From an uncultured Porphyromonas sp. (GTDB taxonomy: Bacteria; Bacteroidota; Bacteroidia; Bacteroidales; Porphyromonadaceae): a stretch of DNA of 12,012 nt. Below are positions 1 through 7,117 of the stretch, one piece after another. Made by a program: the position numbers and the translations under genes. The stretch lies in contig NZ_CAMYEZ010000062.1 of assembly GCF_947254915.1 (NCBI RefSeq), forward strand, positions 1-12,012, read 5' to 3'. The notes beneath the pieces were generated by a model, which saw only the letters and a list, made by a program, of their open reading frames with translations, was not told where the DNA came from and ran no database searches. The number at the start of each line of letters is the position of its first letter. Position 1 is the stretch's first letter.

Positions 1-618
1 GTCAAAGGCAGGCTCCGTGCCAGCCTCCTGCGTCACGTGATACTGCATCGGCGTGAGTCGCTTGCGGAGCGCCTCGTGGTCTACGTAGCGGACGTAGCTC
101 TCACGTGCTATCTGTGTACGGCCGATGTGACAGTAGCCCCCAGGGTTCTTGCGTAGATACTCCTGATGGTATTGCTCAGCGGGGTAGTAATTGTCCAAAG
201 GCTTGCACTCGACCACGACGGGGTCAGCATAAGCCTGCTGTAGCGAAGTGAGCGCCTTCTCAATGATCGGTCGTTGCTCCTCTTTCGTGTAGTAGATGCC
301 CGTGCGGTACTGCGTGCCTTGGTCGGCTCCTTGGCGGTTGAGCGTGGTGGGGTTGATGACGGTAAAGTAGCGCTCTAGGATAAAGCCTAGTGGCACACGC
401 CCTGCATCGTAAACTACCTGCAGTGTTTCGGCAAAGCCCGTTTCGCCTGTGCAAACTTCCTCGTAAGAGGGCTGTCGACCGAGCGTGCCATTGGCATAGC
501 CCACCTCGGTAGAGACGACTCCGTCGACCTCCTCAAAGAAGGCTTGCATTCCCCAGAAGCACCCCCCAGCGAGATAGACGGTGTCTAGCTCTTGAGGCTG
601 TGCGGTTTCTCTAGACAT
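1..618 (-). CDS. msrAB: Bifunctional peptide methionine sulfoxide reductase MsrA/MsrB, C-terminal part outside the window
   Basis: Repairs oxidised methionine in proteins: the MsrA domain reduces the S-sulfoxide and the MsrB domain the R-sulfoxide. The visible 206 residues hold a complete MsrA domain with the catalytic motif GCFWG (Cys20), GYANG at 40-44, catalytic-acid Glu63 in TGFAET, and the conserved stretch YYPAEQYHQEYL at 144-155. From about residue 184 the sequence LRKRLTPMQYHVTQEAGTEP is the start of an MsrB domain, so this is a fusion with its MsrB zinc and catalytic cysteines beyond position 1. The residue before Ala-Glu is Phe62, where MsrA proteins usually have His. The start at 618 lies only 4 bases after the stop of the Dabb gene, which implies co-transcription and perhaps translational coupling. 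No signal peptide is seen, so a cytoplasmic location is likely. The fold and fusion are certain; the lack of a stop is due to the window edge. Confidence 0.95.
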   Translation of the reverse strand, partial: MSRETAQPQELDTVYLAGGCFWGMQAFFEEVDGVVSTEVGYANGTLGRQPSYEEVCTGETGFAETLQVVYDAGRVPLGFILERYFTVINPTTLNRQGADQGTQYRTGIYYTKEEQRPIIEKALTSLQQAYADPVVVECKPLDNYYPAEQYHQEYLRKNPGGYCHIGRTQIARESYVRYVDHEALRKRLTPMQYHVTQEAGTEPAFD

Positions 619-622
619 AGCG

Positions 623-943
623 TTAGTGAGGATAATGGTCGTGCAACTTATAATCAATGCAAGTGCGACCCACTTTGTACGGCTTGATAAGGTCATTTAC
701 TATCTGGACATGAGCGGGGTGTGTAGCGTAAGCTGAGAGAGCCTCTAGATCCTCTACATCAGCTTGAAGCATAAAGGTAGACTCCTCGTTGGGGTTGCAG
801 TTGAAGAAGACCTCCATCGACTCCAGCTCAAGGATCTGCTCGGGGAGGTTCTCGAGGAGGTGCTCGATCTGCTTCAGATGAGCCAGCTGCTCCTCAGCGG
901 AGCCGGGTAGTTGTAGCGTGAAGATGACGCAATGACGTATCAT
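623..943 (-). CDS. Dabb-domain (stress-responsive alpha/beta barrel) protein
   Basis: A 106-residue protein whose whole length matches the Dabb fold, a dimeric ferredoxin-like alpha/beta barrel. It starts MIRHCVIFTL, with the early His of the family at residue 4, has an acidic helical middle part, and carries the family signature YATHPAH at 72-78 followed by a strand that ends near KPYKVG. Dabb proteins are small cytoplasmic dimers; some are stress-induced and some are enzymes of small aromatic or polyketide substrates, but most bacterial members, including this one, have no known reaction. It lies 30 bases after serB and 4 bases before msrAB, so it is the middle gene of one transcription unit. 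The link to msrAB fits a role in stress, but that is inference. The C-terminus is rich in His and Tyr (HDHYPH), which is unusual for the family core. Confidence 0.88.
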   Translation of the reverse strand: MIRHCVIFTLQLPGSAEEQLAHLKQIEHLLENLPEQILELESMEVFFNCNPNEESTFMLQADVEDLEALSAYATHPAHVQIVNDLIKPYKVGRTCIDYKLHDHYPH

Positions 944-973
944 GTGTTATGGGAGAAGTAAAGGGTTAGACGA

Positions 974-2263
974 TTAGTGGTGTGGGAAGAGTGTTGAGCA
1001 GGTGCCATCCTTCATGCACTCTATCATCTGCTCATCAAAGAGCGAGTCCTTGTAGCCTAGGAAGTAAAGGATGCCATCGAGACCAACGGACGAAATGCGT
1101 TGCTCGGCACTTGCCTTGACCTTGGGCTTAGCGTGAAAGGCGATACCTAGTCCTGCTAGCGAAAGCATCGGCAGGTCGTTGGCACCATCGCCTACAGCTA
1201 CCGTCTGCAAGAGATCCACACGCTCTACCTGAGCGATCAGACGAAGGAGGTCAGCCTTGCGACGCCCATCGACCACGTCGCCCACGTAGCGACCCGTGAG
1301 CTTGCCATCAGCCACCTCTAGTTCGTTGGCATAGACATAATCTATGTCAAACTTCTTCTGCAAGTAATGCCCGAAGTAGGTGAAGCCTCCTGAGAGGATA
1401 GCGGTTTTGTAGCCCATTACCTTGAGCGTGCGCATAAGTCGCTCACATCCTTCGGTAATTGGGAGGTTGTGTGCTATATCCTCCATGACAGAGACGTCCA
1501 GCCCCTTGAGTAGAGCGACACGCTCCGTAAAGCTCTCGATGAAGTCTATCTCACCGCGCATAGCTCGCTCGGTGATTGCCTTGACCTGGTCGCCTACGCC
1601 AGCTCTCATCGCCAGCTCGTCGATCACCTCGGTCTGGATCAGCGTCGAGTCCATATCGAAGCAGATCAGGCGACGCATACGGCGAAACATACTTTCCCTC
1701 TGGAAGGAGATGTCCATGTCAAGCTCGCCACTCATCTGCAGGAGGTCTAGCTGGAAGGTGTGGACATCCTTGATATTGCCACGCATGGAGAACTCGATGC
1801 TCGCCATCGGAGCCTGCTGCGTTTGGTCTAGCGGGATACGACCCGTGAGGCGACGGATGTTATCAATGTTAAGTCCCTGCTCCGCAGCCGCTCCAGCGAC
1901 AGCCGAGAGCATGCCAGCGGTCATCTTGCGTGCTACGACAGTGATGATGTAGCGGTTCTTGCCCTGCGCATTGACCCATTCGCCATATTCGTTTGTAGAG
2001 ATAGGGGTAAAGCGTATCTGTACGTTGAGCTCGTACCCCTTGAAGAGTAGATCCTTCAGTACGGAGCCCGAGTCATCTTCATTCATCTGGAAGAGTATGC
2101 CCAGGTTCAGGTGACTATGTATGTCTGACTGACCAATGTCTAGGATATATGCGCCATGCTCTGCGAGGACGCCCATGAGCGAGGCGGTCACGCCAGGGCG
2201 ATCGTAGCCCTGTATGGTCGCCAGCATCAGCTTGCCTCGTTCATTTAGTGTTGGTGTATTCAT
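974..2263 (-). CDS. serB: Phosphoserine phosphatase SerB with N-terminal ACT domains
   Basis: Hydrolyses O-phosphoserine to serine, the last step of serine synthesis. The 429 residues have two N-terminal ACT-like regions (about 12-85 and 105-190; the first contains GYDRPGVTASL) and a C-terminal HAD phosphatase domain from about 198. The HAD motifs are intact: DMDST at 203-207 with nucleophile Asp203 and acid/base Asp205, SGG at 291-293, Lys336, and GDGAND at 358-363. Helical cap residues lie between motifs I and II. It is longer than E. coli SerB because of the doubled ACT region. A TACCTTTG promoter box lies about 45 bases upstream, and the Dabb gene and msrAB follow closely. In P. gingivalis, a SerB of this type is also reported to be secreted on contact with epithelial cells and to act on host phosphoproteins; whether this relative does so is not visible, and it has no classical signal peptide. 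Confidence 0.96.
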   Translation of the reverse strand: MNTPTLNERGKLMLATIQGYDRPGVTASLMGVLAEHGAYILDIGQSDIHSHLNLGILFQMNEDDSGSVLKDLLFKGYELNVQIRFTPISTNEYGEWVNAQGKNRYIITVVARKMTAGMLSAVAGAAAEQGLNIDNIRRLTGRIPLDQTQQAPMASIEFSMRGNIKDVHTFQLDLLQMSGELDMDISFQRESMFRRMRRLICFDMDSTLIQTEVIDELAMRAGVGDQVKAITERAMRGEIDFIESFTERVALLKGLDVSVMEDIAHNLPITEGCERLMRTLKVMGYKTAILSGGFTYFGHYLQKKFDIDYVYANELEVADGKLTGRYVGDVVDGRRKADLLRLIAQVERVDLLQTVAVGDGANDLPMLSLAGLGIAFHAKPKVKASAEQRISSVGLDGILYFLGYKDSLFDEQMIECMKDGTCSTLFPHH

Positions 2264-2307
2264 CTGATTAGGTTAAGATAAGTCGTTAGTATAATGGTTT
2301 TACGCTT

Positions 2308-2315
2308 CAAAGGTA
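2308..2315 (-). promoter_or_regulatory. Probable -7 promoter box of the serB operon
   Basis: On the minus strand this reads TACCTTTG, an exact fit to the Bacteroidetes -7 consensus TAnnTTTG, and it is identical to the box ahead of rpsU. It would give a leader of about 40 bases before the serB ATG. No good -33 TTTG lies at the usual distance; the nearest TTTG is only 10 bases upstream of the box. Confidence 0.6.
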
Positions 2316-2348
2316 GTGAAAAATCCAAACTCTTGTAGCTCTACTTTG

Positions 2349-2425
2349 TTTTCCACCGCTGGAACTGGAGAGTTCCTTCCTTGGAACTAAAAAGCTCCAA
2401 GAGGGGAACCATTTTTGGAACTCGT
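2349..2425. repeat. GGAAC-rich cluster of small inverted repeats upstream of serB
   Basis: Within about 75 bases there are three adjoining short hairpins: TTCCA/TGGAA (2351-2355 and 2360-2364), GGAACT/AGTTCC (2361-2366 and 2371-2376), and CTTGGAACT/AGCTCCAAG (2380-2388 and 2393-2401, one mismatch). TGGAACT occurs three times in the same orientation, at 2360, 2382 and 2416. The cluster lies between the end of the lipoprotein gene and the serB promoter box. The stretch TTTCCACCGCTGGA resembles TTTCCTCGCTGGA in the element between rpsU and pyrB, so the two may belong to one repeat family. Confidence 0.6.
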
Positions 2426-2482
2426 AAGTGATACGAATACAGTGCCGTACAAATGATGCGAAGTGTGGCAAGGCAAAGAAAT

Positions 2483-2514
2483 AGGGGCCGCCGACCGATA
2501 AGCCGACCGCCCCT
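2483..2514 (-). terminator. Probable terminator of the receptor-lipoprotein operon
   Basis: It lies 25 bases after the lipoprotein stop. On the minus strand, a 6-bp GC-rich stem AGGGGC/GCCCCT encloses a 20-base loop that contains the direct repeat GGTCGGC twice, and it is followed by the T-rich tail ATTTCTTT. The stem is short and the loop large, so confidence is moderate. Confidence 0.5.
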
Positions 2515-2539
2515 AAGCTTCTTAAGTTAGTGCGCTGAG

Positions 2540-3841
2540 TTAGATCGCGTCTGGACCGGAGACGTACTCGAAGTTGCCACCGCCGAGACCCTTGTAGGTG
2601 AAGGTCACGGTGCTATTGGTATAGTTTTTCCGTAGACCAGTGGTGATGACGTACATCTGGTCAATGCCGTTGGTCTGTGCAGGCTTGTCCGCATAGCGTG
2701 CCCTGAGGATGAGCTTGAGACCCTCCTTGATGCGCTCTAGGCGTAGCTTGAATAGATCCTCGGCAGACTTGCCCTCCTCATCGGGACGAGCCCCGACGCT
2801 CTTGCCGCCGTCGATGTTGAAGTTCTTGTAGTGAGCACTACCGCAGAACCACCACTCCTCATTGTTGGGATGCTTCTCGCTGATGTAGTCGGGCTTATTA
2901 GCCTTGACCCATGCGTGCAGTATCATAAAGTCGTCGGCCGTCAGCGTGAAGCGGATGGTCGGGTCGAAGATCCACTGCTTGCCGATATTGACAAACTGGC
3001 TTGAGGTCTGAGCCACACGCCACTGATTTCCCTCGAGCTTGAAGCTCTGGTACTCAGGCGTGGTGAACTTGTTTTCAAACCACTCGTAGACCACGATAAG
3101 CTGATTACCTGGCTGAGCGTATGGCATGCTCTGCTGCAGTAGCTGCGGAATGTACCGCTCGGGGAGCATCGAGCTGCTGAAGTTGTCGTGCGTACTGCCC
3201 ATAGCTTGGTACTCTGCGGGTGAGATGACCCTGTAGGTGTGGCTATCTGCGAGACGCTCTCCGATGAAGAGCATGTTGCGCTGCCCATCAGCGAGAGCTA
3301 CTTTCGCTAGATAGCTGGTACCCTTGTCCGCATAGGTCGTTGCGAGGTACTTGCCGAGCTTAGTGATCTCATCTTTGGAGAGCTTGTTAGGGTCTTTTGC
3401 CGTGAGACCAGCTTTGGTAGCATCGTCGGCTGAGACCGTGACTGATATGAGTTTGTCCAAAGTGGCATCCTGCTGCATGGCATAAGAGACGGTCACGGCA
3501 GAGCCCTTGCCCCACTCGGGGTACATCTTAGCTATGAGGGCTGGGACGTACTTGTCGGGAGAGACCCAAGCGGTGAGCGTGCGGTTCGTCTTGACATAGT
3601 TCGCCTCATGCTTGACCTGCTTCATAAACTCCTCCTTGCTAGAGCCGGTGTAGCCCGCCTCCTCCTGCTTGGTAAAGGCTGTGGCGATCGTCTTGTAGTC
3701 AGCATCGGTGAGAGCGTAGGCGACACTCTTCTCTATTGGATGGTCTACCGAGTCTAGTTCTTTGTATATCTGCTCCATCGGATTGCAGGCGGTGAGCAGC
3801 AGGAGTGCTGCGGCTGCAAGGAGCTGTGTGATCTGTTTCAT
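2540..3841 (-). CDS. Surface-type lipoprotein with three related modules, partner of the TonB-dependent receptor
   Basis: Not a family I can name. The 433 residues begin with a lipoprotein signal: MKQIT, a hydrophobic stretch, and the lipobox LTAC with Cys19 as the lipidated residue. The mature part shows a repeated pattern. Module 1 (about 42-120) runs from YALTDADYKTI to DKYVPALIAKMYPEW and VTVSYA. Module 2 (about 203-254) runs from YRVISPAEYQAM to ERYIPQLLQQSMPYA and IVVYEWF. A third piece (about 298-342) starts FTLTADDFMIL and contains EEWWFCGSAHYKNF, like the Y-x-LT-x-x-DY modules I recall in other Bacteroidetes outer-membrane lipoproteins. The C-terminal 90 residues look like a separate beta-rich domain. 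It starts 20 bases after the receptor stop, so the two are surely co-transcribed; a role as a substrate-binding or capping partner of the receptor is inference. It lacks recognisable SusD features and enzyme motifs. Confidence 0.85.
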   Translation of the reverse strand: MKQITQLLAAAALLLLTACNPMEQIYKELDSVDHPIEKSVAYALTDADYKTIATAFTKQEEAGYTGSSKEEFMKQVKHEANYVKTNRTLTAWVSPDKYVPALIAKMYPEWGKGSAVTVSYAMQQDATLDKLISVTVSADDATKAGLTAKDPNKLSKDEITKLGKYLATTYADKGTSYLAKVALADGQRNMLFIGERLADSHTYRVISPAEYQAMGSTHDNFSSSMLPERYIPQLLQQSMPYAQPGNQLIVVYEWFENKFTTPEYQSFKLEGNQWRVAQTSSQFVNIGKQWIFDPTIRFTLTADDFMILHAWVKANKPDYISEKHPNNEEWWFCGSAHYKNFNIDGGKSVGARPDEEGKSAEDLFKLRLERIKEGLKLILRARYADKPAQTNGIDQMYVITTGLRKNYTNSTVTFTYKGLGGGNFEYVSGPDAI

Positions 3842-3861
3842 ATTATTTGCGTGTCTGAGAG

Positions 3862-6471
3862 TTAGAAGTTAATGCGTAGACCAGTAGCCCAGTTGGTGCC
3901 GAAGCCGTAGTAGACGAGCGCTGACTTCATGTCGTGGTTCTTACCATCGCGAGCGTCGGAGATGTACTCGGTGTTGGTCACGTTGTTGACATTGATGTAG
4001 ACGGTAGCGTCACAAGAGCCGATGTTAAAGCGGTAGTTAGCACCTAGGTCTAGCGTAAAGTAGTCAGGCATACGCCAAGCATCCACTTTGTCGGTCTCCT
4101 TGGAGCGGTTCGTCGGGTCAAAGTCTGCGTAGTTCTTGCCAGCATAGTTGAGGTCAGCCTTGAGACGGAAGTCCTTGAGCGCCTCCCACGAGATACCGAG
4201 TGCAGAGGTCATCTGAGCTGAGTTGCCCACGTGTACGCCCTTGACAAAAGCATTGATCGTGCCGACATATTGCTGCGCATCGTCGAAGACATCAGCCTTG
4301 ACGTCGTCAGCCCAGATCCAGTCGCCCCAAGAGAACATGAAGCGAATGTCAAGTGGCTTGATCGGCGTATAGGTAGCCTCCAGCTCGACGCCCGCGTGGC
4401 GAGCATCTAGACCAGAAATGTTGGCCGTTGTGTTGTTGCCCATACGACGTGTGAGGCTCTTGTCCAACCACTTGGTATAGTAGCCGTTGAGGTCGATGCG
4501 AAGTTTTTGCATCTTAAAGCCGTAGCCGACCTCGCCCGTGAAGACGCGCTCGTACTTAGCACCCGTATTGATGGTCGTGTTGTTGCGGAAGAAGACATTG
4601 CGAAAGTATGGCGCAATGGTGAAGTAACCCGCATTGACGAAGACGTTGCTGTGCTCGAGGAACTTGTAGCTGGCACCAGCCTTGACACTCCAAGGCAGGT
4701 AAGTAGCCCACGGAGAGACGATCTTATCGGGAGGGGTCAGCGCATCGTACTTCTCGCCTGTACCGCCAAGGTTGACGTAGCGGTAGCCTTTGTGCGAGAT
4801 AGCTCCAGAGATGAAGGCGTTGAAGTTTTCGCCCGTGAACTCACCCTGTGCGAAGAGTCCGTTCCACAAGACCTCACCGATGTTGTCAAACTGTATATGG
4901 TCGCCCACCTTGAGAGGCTGGTAGGGCTTGTGGTACATAAGCTTGGTCGATGAGTTCTGAGGCTCTATATAGTAGTCACCACCGAGTAGATCCTCGATGA
5001 CCTCACGGTGGATGCCCTGATAGAAGCGTCCATCGAAGCCAGCGGTTAGCTTGAAGAGGTCGCTAAACTTATTGGTGTAGTAGGAGAGTAGGCCGTACCA
5101 GTTGTGCGAGTTTACCGCATTACTGAAGATGAGCTGAGAGCCGTTGTCAGAAGCTCTATTGGCCTCCATAACACGATCGAAGTCTAGCAAGCCATCGGGA
5201 GTACCCATAAAGGCTGCGGGGTCTTTCGGACGACCGGTGTTGTAGTCGATTGTGAGCCAGTCGGTCTTAGCACCACGTATGCGACGGCCACCACCATTAG
5301 AGATAGAGGCGTAGACGGAGGTGTAGATGCTGCTCTCCTTATTGATATCCCAGTAGTGGTTCAGGGAGATCTGAGGCTTGTGGTAGAAGTTGCGAGCGTA
5401 GGCACCGCCCTCTATTTGTCCATTCATATAGCCGTAGCCACGGTTGAGGCGACGGCCCTCAGCTGCGTTGTGATAGTCCTCGATGAGGTACATCTGTCCA
5501 CGCTGGTTGTGCCACTGGGGTGCTCCAAAGGCGGTGAAAGATAGACGATGGTGGTCGTTGATGCGCTTAGAGACGTTGACGAAGTAGCTCCAGCCGACGA
5601 AGTTAGTACCACGGACGTAGCCATCGCCTTGGCTACGAGAGCCTGCGAGAGAGATAGCCCAGCCGTTGTCCATAAGGCCTGTAGAGACATTAAAGGAGGT
5701 CTTGAGGAAGCCATCATTACCTACACCTGTGTAGATGCTACCGCCCTTCTTGGCATCGGTGCTCTTGGTCACCATATTGATGGTACCTCCGACGGAGGAG
5801 AGACCTAGCTTAGAGGCACCTAGACCACGCTGCACCTGGATGAAGCTGCTGACGTCGTTGAGACCGGCCCAGTTGGACCAGTAGACCTTGCCTGTCTCCA
5901 TATCATTGATAGGCACACCGTTGATCAGGACACCTATATTATTAGAGTCGAAGCCACGCAGGTTGATGCGGGAGTCACCAAAGCCACCGCCACCCTTGGT
6001 CACGTAGACTGAAGGAGTCGCCTTGAGTAGCTCGGGGAACTCAATGTTTGGAGCTTGCGTCTGGATAGCTTTCATTGTGACGTTGGAGACGGGCACTGGC
6101 GTCAGTCGATCCTTGGGCACGACCGATGCGATGACGCGCACCTCGTCTAGTCCGATGGCATTGGTCGCCATGTAGACCTTCCCAAAGTCGTAGTGCCCCT
6201 GTGCAGAGGCTGGTACACGCAGTTGCGTTGTCTCATAACCAACGAAGCTCAGTGTGAGCTGACTGCCAGCCGAGACACTAAGCTTGAAGGATCCATCTAG
6301 CTCGGAGTAAGTACCAGAGGTTCCGCCATTGGTGTAGACGGTTACGCTAGGCATAGGCTCGTCCGAACCCTTCTCAAGGATTTTGCCCGTCACCTGCACC
6401 TGCGCAAGCGACGAGAAGCTACTCGCTAGTAAGAGTGCGAGCGCTGTAGTGATAAGCAATAAACGGTTCAC
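3862..6471 (-). CDS. TonB-dependent outer-membrane receptor
   Basis: An outer-membrane beta-barrel transporter that uses TonB energy to import a ligand. The 869 residues carry a signal peptide with likely cleavage after Ala23 (SSLA|Q), a carboxypeptidase-regulatory-like domain at about 25-88 (VTGKILEKGSDEPMPSVTVY, then LDGSFKLSV and LSFVGYE), a plug domain at about 122-237 (LRGFDSNNIGVLINGVPIND, later GLGASKLGLSSVGGTINMV), and a barrel ending in the aromatic-terminated strand ATGLRINF typical of Omp insertion signals. There is no N-terminal signalling domain and no sigma/anti-sigma pair beside it. The partner lipoprotein follows at 20 bases and no SusD is present, so a classical glycan utilisation locus is unlikely. 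The substrate cannot be read from the sequence; metal chelates, peptides or other ligands are all possible. A Bacteroidetes-type promoter box lies about 90 bases upstream. Confidence 0.95.
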   Translation of the reverse strand: MNRLLLITTALALLLASSFSSLAQVQVTGKILEKGSDEPMPSVTVYTNGGTSGTYSELDGSFKLSVSAGSQLTLSFVGYETTQLRVPASAQGHYDFGKVYMATNAIGLDEVRVIASVVPKDRLTPVPVSNVTMKAIQTQAPNIEFPELLKATPSVYVTKGGGGFGDSRINLRGFDSNNIGVLINGVPINDMETGKVYWSNWAGLNDVSSFIQVQRGLGASKLGLSSVGGTINMVTKSTDAKKGGSIYTGVGNDGFLKTSFNVSTGLMDNGWAISLAGSRSQGDGYVRGTNFVGWSYFVNVSKRINDHHRLSFTAFGAPQWHNQRGQMYLIEDYHNAAEGRRLNRGYGYMNGQIEGGAYARNFYHKPQISLNHYWDINKESSIYTSVYASISNGGGRRIRGAKTDWLTIDYNTGRPKDPAAFMGTPDGLLDFDRVMEANRASDNGSQLIFSNAVNSHNWYGLLSYYTNKFSDLFKLTAGFDGRFYQGIHREVIEDLLGGDYYIEPQNSSTKLMYHKPYQPLKVGDHIQFDNIGEVLWNGLFAQGEFTGENFNAFISGAISHKGYRYVNLGGTGEKYDALTPPDKIVSPWATYLPWSVKAGASYKFLEHSNVFVNAGYFTIAPYFRNVFFRNNTTINTGAKYERVFTGEVGYGFKMQKLRIDLNGYYTKWLDKSLTRRMGNNTTANISGLDARHAGVELEATYTPIKPLDIRFMFSWGDWIWADDVKADVFDDAQQYVGTINAFVKGVHVGNSAQMTSALGISWEALKDFRLKADLNYAGKNYADFDPTNRSKETDKVDAWRMPDYFTLDLGANYRFNIGSCDATVYINVNNVTNTEYISDARDGKNHDMKSALVYYGFGTNWATGLRINF

Positions 6472-6559
6472 GATAAATTAACTGTTAGTGATTAGTATCT
6501 TCTAGTGTAGCAACGGCTTAGAGCTGGTTAGCAGTATCGACATGAGCTCTAGCTACTGG

Positions 6560-6586
6560 CAAAAGTAACTAAAAGCCTTAACAAAA
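6560..6586 (-). promoter_or_regulatory. Candidate promoter of the TonB-dependent receptor operon
   Basis: On the minus strand, TACTTTTG (6567-6560) matches the Bacteroidetes -7 consensus TAnnTTTG. A TTTTG (6586-6582) lies 14 bases upstream, somewhat closer than the usual -33 spacing. Transcription would start roughly 80 bases before the receptor ATG. Confidence 0.45.
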
Positions 6587-6640
6587 CTCGCTCTTGGCTG
6601 TTTCATATCTGTTAAACTCAGACGAGATGACACAATAAAG

Positions 6641-6679
6641 CCCAGCACCTCTCAATATATACGAATGAGTAGTACTGGG
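6641..6679 (-). terminator. Probable terminator downstream of rpsU
   Basis: On the minus strand CCCAGTA pairs with TGCTGGG, and the stem continues with CT/GG and, after one mismatch, CTCA/TGAG, around a loop of 11 bases. It is followed by CTTTATTGTGT. It is the last of three hairpins after rpsU and the only one with a T-rich tail on that strand. Confidence 0.55.
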
Positions 6680-6687
6680 TACAGAAG

Positions 6688-6722
6688 ACGTAGGAAGCAC
6701 CCCAACTGGGGACTCCCTACGT
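6688..6722. other. Stable hairpin in the rpsU-receptor gap
   Basis: ACGTAGG at 6688-6694 pairs with CCTACGT at 6716-6722, and an inner CCCC/GGGG with a 4-base loop AACT closes it. The strand has a short interior mismatch and bulge. On the plus strand it is followed by an A/T-rich stretch; on the minus strand by CTTCTGT. It could be part of a terminator, an RNA-processing site or a 3' protective stem of the rpsU message. Confidence 0.5.
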
Positions 6723-6767
6723 AAATATTCTATATCATCATCGTAGAGGCGCTACTTATCTCGTGAG

Positions 6768-6798
6768 CCTATGTAGAGAACACGAAGGCTCTCATAGG
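6768..6798. other. Hairpin just after the rpsU stop
   Basis: CCTATG(T)AGAG pairs with CTCTCATAGG, a 10-bp stem with one bulged base and a 10-base loop. It starts about 35 bases past the rpsU stop on the minus strand. There is no T tract after it, so it is not a standard intrinsic terminator; it may protect the 3' end. Together with the two hairpins further left it accounts for most of the 360-base gap between rpsU and the receptor, in which I see no gene. Confidence 0.45.
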
Positions 6799-6832
6799 AG
6801 CAGGCTCGTAGTAGGGTAGTCCTCGATGGGTC

Positions 6833-7030
6833 TTAAGCGTCTAGCTCTTCCTGGCGGAGTGACTGCACGTAGCGAGCCTTCTCCATCATGCGACGATTGA
6901 CGTCTGAGGGCTTCTGGAATGCTTGGCGCTTGCGTAGCGTGCGGACGATACCGGTATCGTTGTACTTACGCTTATAACGCTTGAGCGCACGCTCGATGTT
7001 CTCGCCCTCTTTGATTGGTACAATTATCAT
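6833..7030 (-). CDS. rpsU: Small ribosomal subunit protein bS21
   Basis: A 65-residue basic protein with the bS21 sequence throughout: MIIVPIKEGENIERALKRYK at the start, then RKYNDTGIVRTLRKRQAF at about 21-38 and a basic helical tail ending in an acidic Glu-Glu-Leu-Asp-Ala. The length is normal. bS21 sits on the 30S platform near the 3' end of 16S rRNA; in Bacteroidetes ribosomes it is part of the pocket that hides the anti-Shine-Dalgarno sequence, which fits the lack of Shine-Dalgarno motifs across this window. The gene is monocistronic here, with a good promoter about 90 bases upstream and hairpins downstream. In Flavobacterium the rpsU message itself is reported to carry a strong Shine-Dalgarno for feedback control; no such motif is seen just before this start. 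Confidence 0.97.
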   Translation of the reverse strand: MIIVPIKEGENIERALKRYKRKYNDTGIVRTLRKRQAFQKPSDVNRRMMEKARYVQSLRQEELDA

Positions 7031-7084
7031 ACTTGTCTAACTGTTCTTTGTGTGTTATATTTGTTTGATGAGAATATTTTTTTG

Positions 7085-7103
7085 GGACAATCTCTGCTTG
7101 TCC
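7085..7103 (-). other. Small hairpin in the rpsU leader
   Basis: A perfect 6-bp inverted repeat GGACAA/TTGTCC with a 7-base loop lies in the predicted 5' untranslated region of rpsU, about 55 bases before the ATG, followed on the transcript by a run of seven A. The A run argues against a terminator. It could be a regulatory or stabilising leader structure; the stem is short enough to be chance. Confidence 0.3.
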
Positions 7104-7117
7104 TTTACTTCGGAAGG

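Noticed and set aside
1422..1952. Open frame of 176 codons on the plus strand within serB
   Set aside because: It is antisense to a conserved enzyme and its Ser/Arg/Ile-rich translation has no family features.
4507..4953. Open frame of 148 codons on the plus strand within the receptor gene
   Set aside because: The receptor frame is conserved through this stretch; the opposite frame is a composition effect.
3862..6471. SusC-type glycan importer call for the receptor
   Set aside because: No SusD partner or glycan-active enzyme is present, and the partner lipoprotein lacks SusD features.
7085..7103. Hairpin GGACAA/TTGTCC as an intrinsic terminator
   Set aside because: On the rpsU transcript it is followed by A residues rather than T, and on the plus strand there is no upstream gene to terminate.
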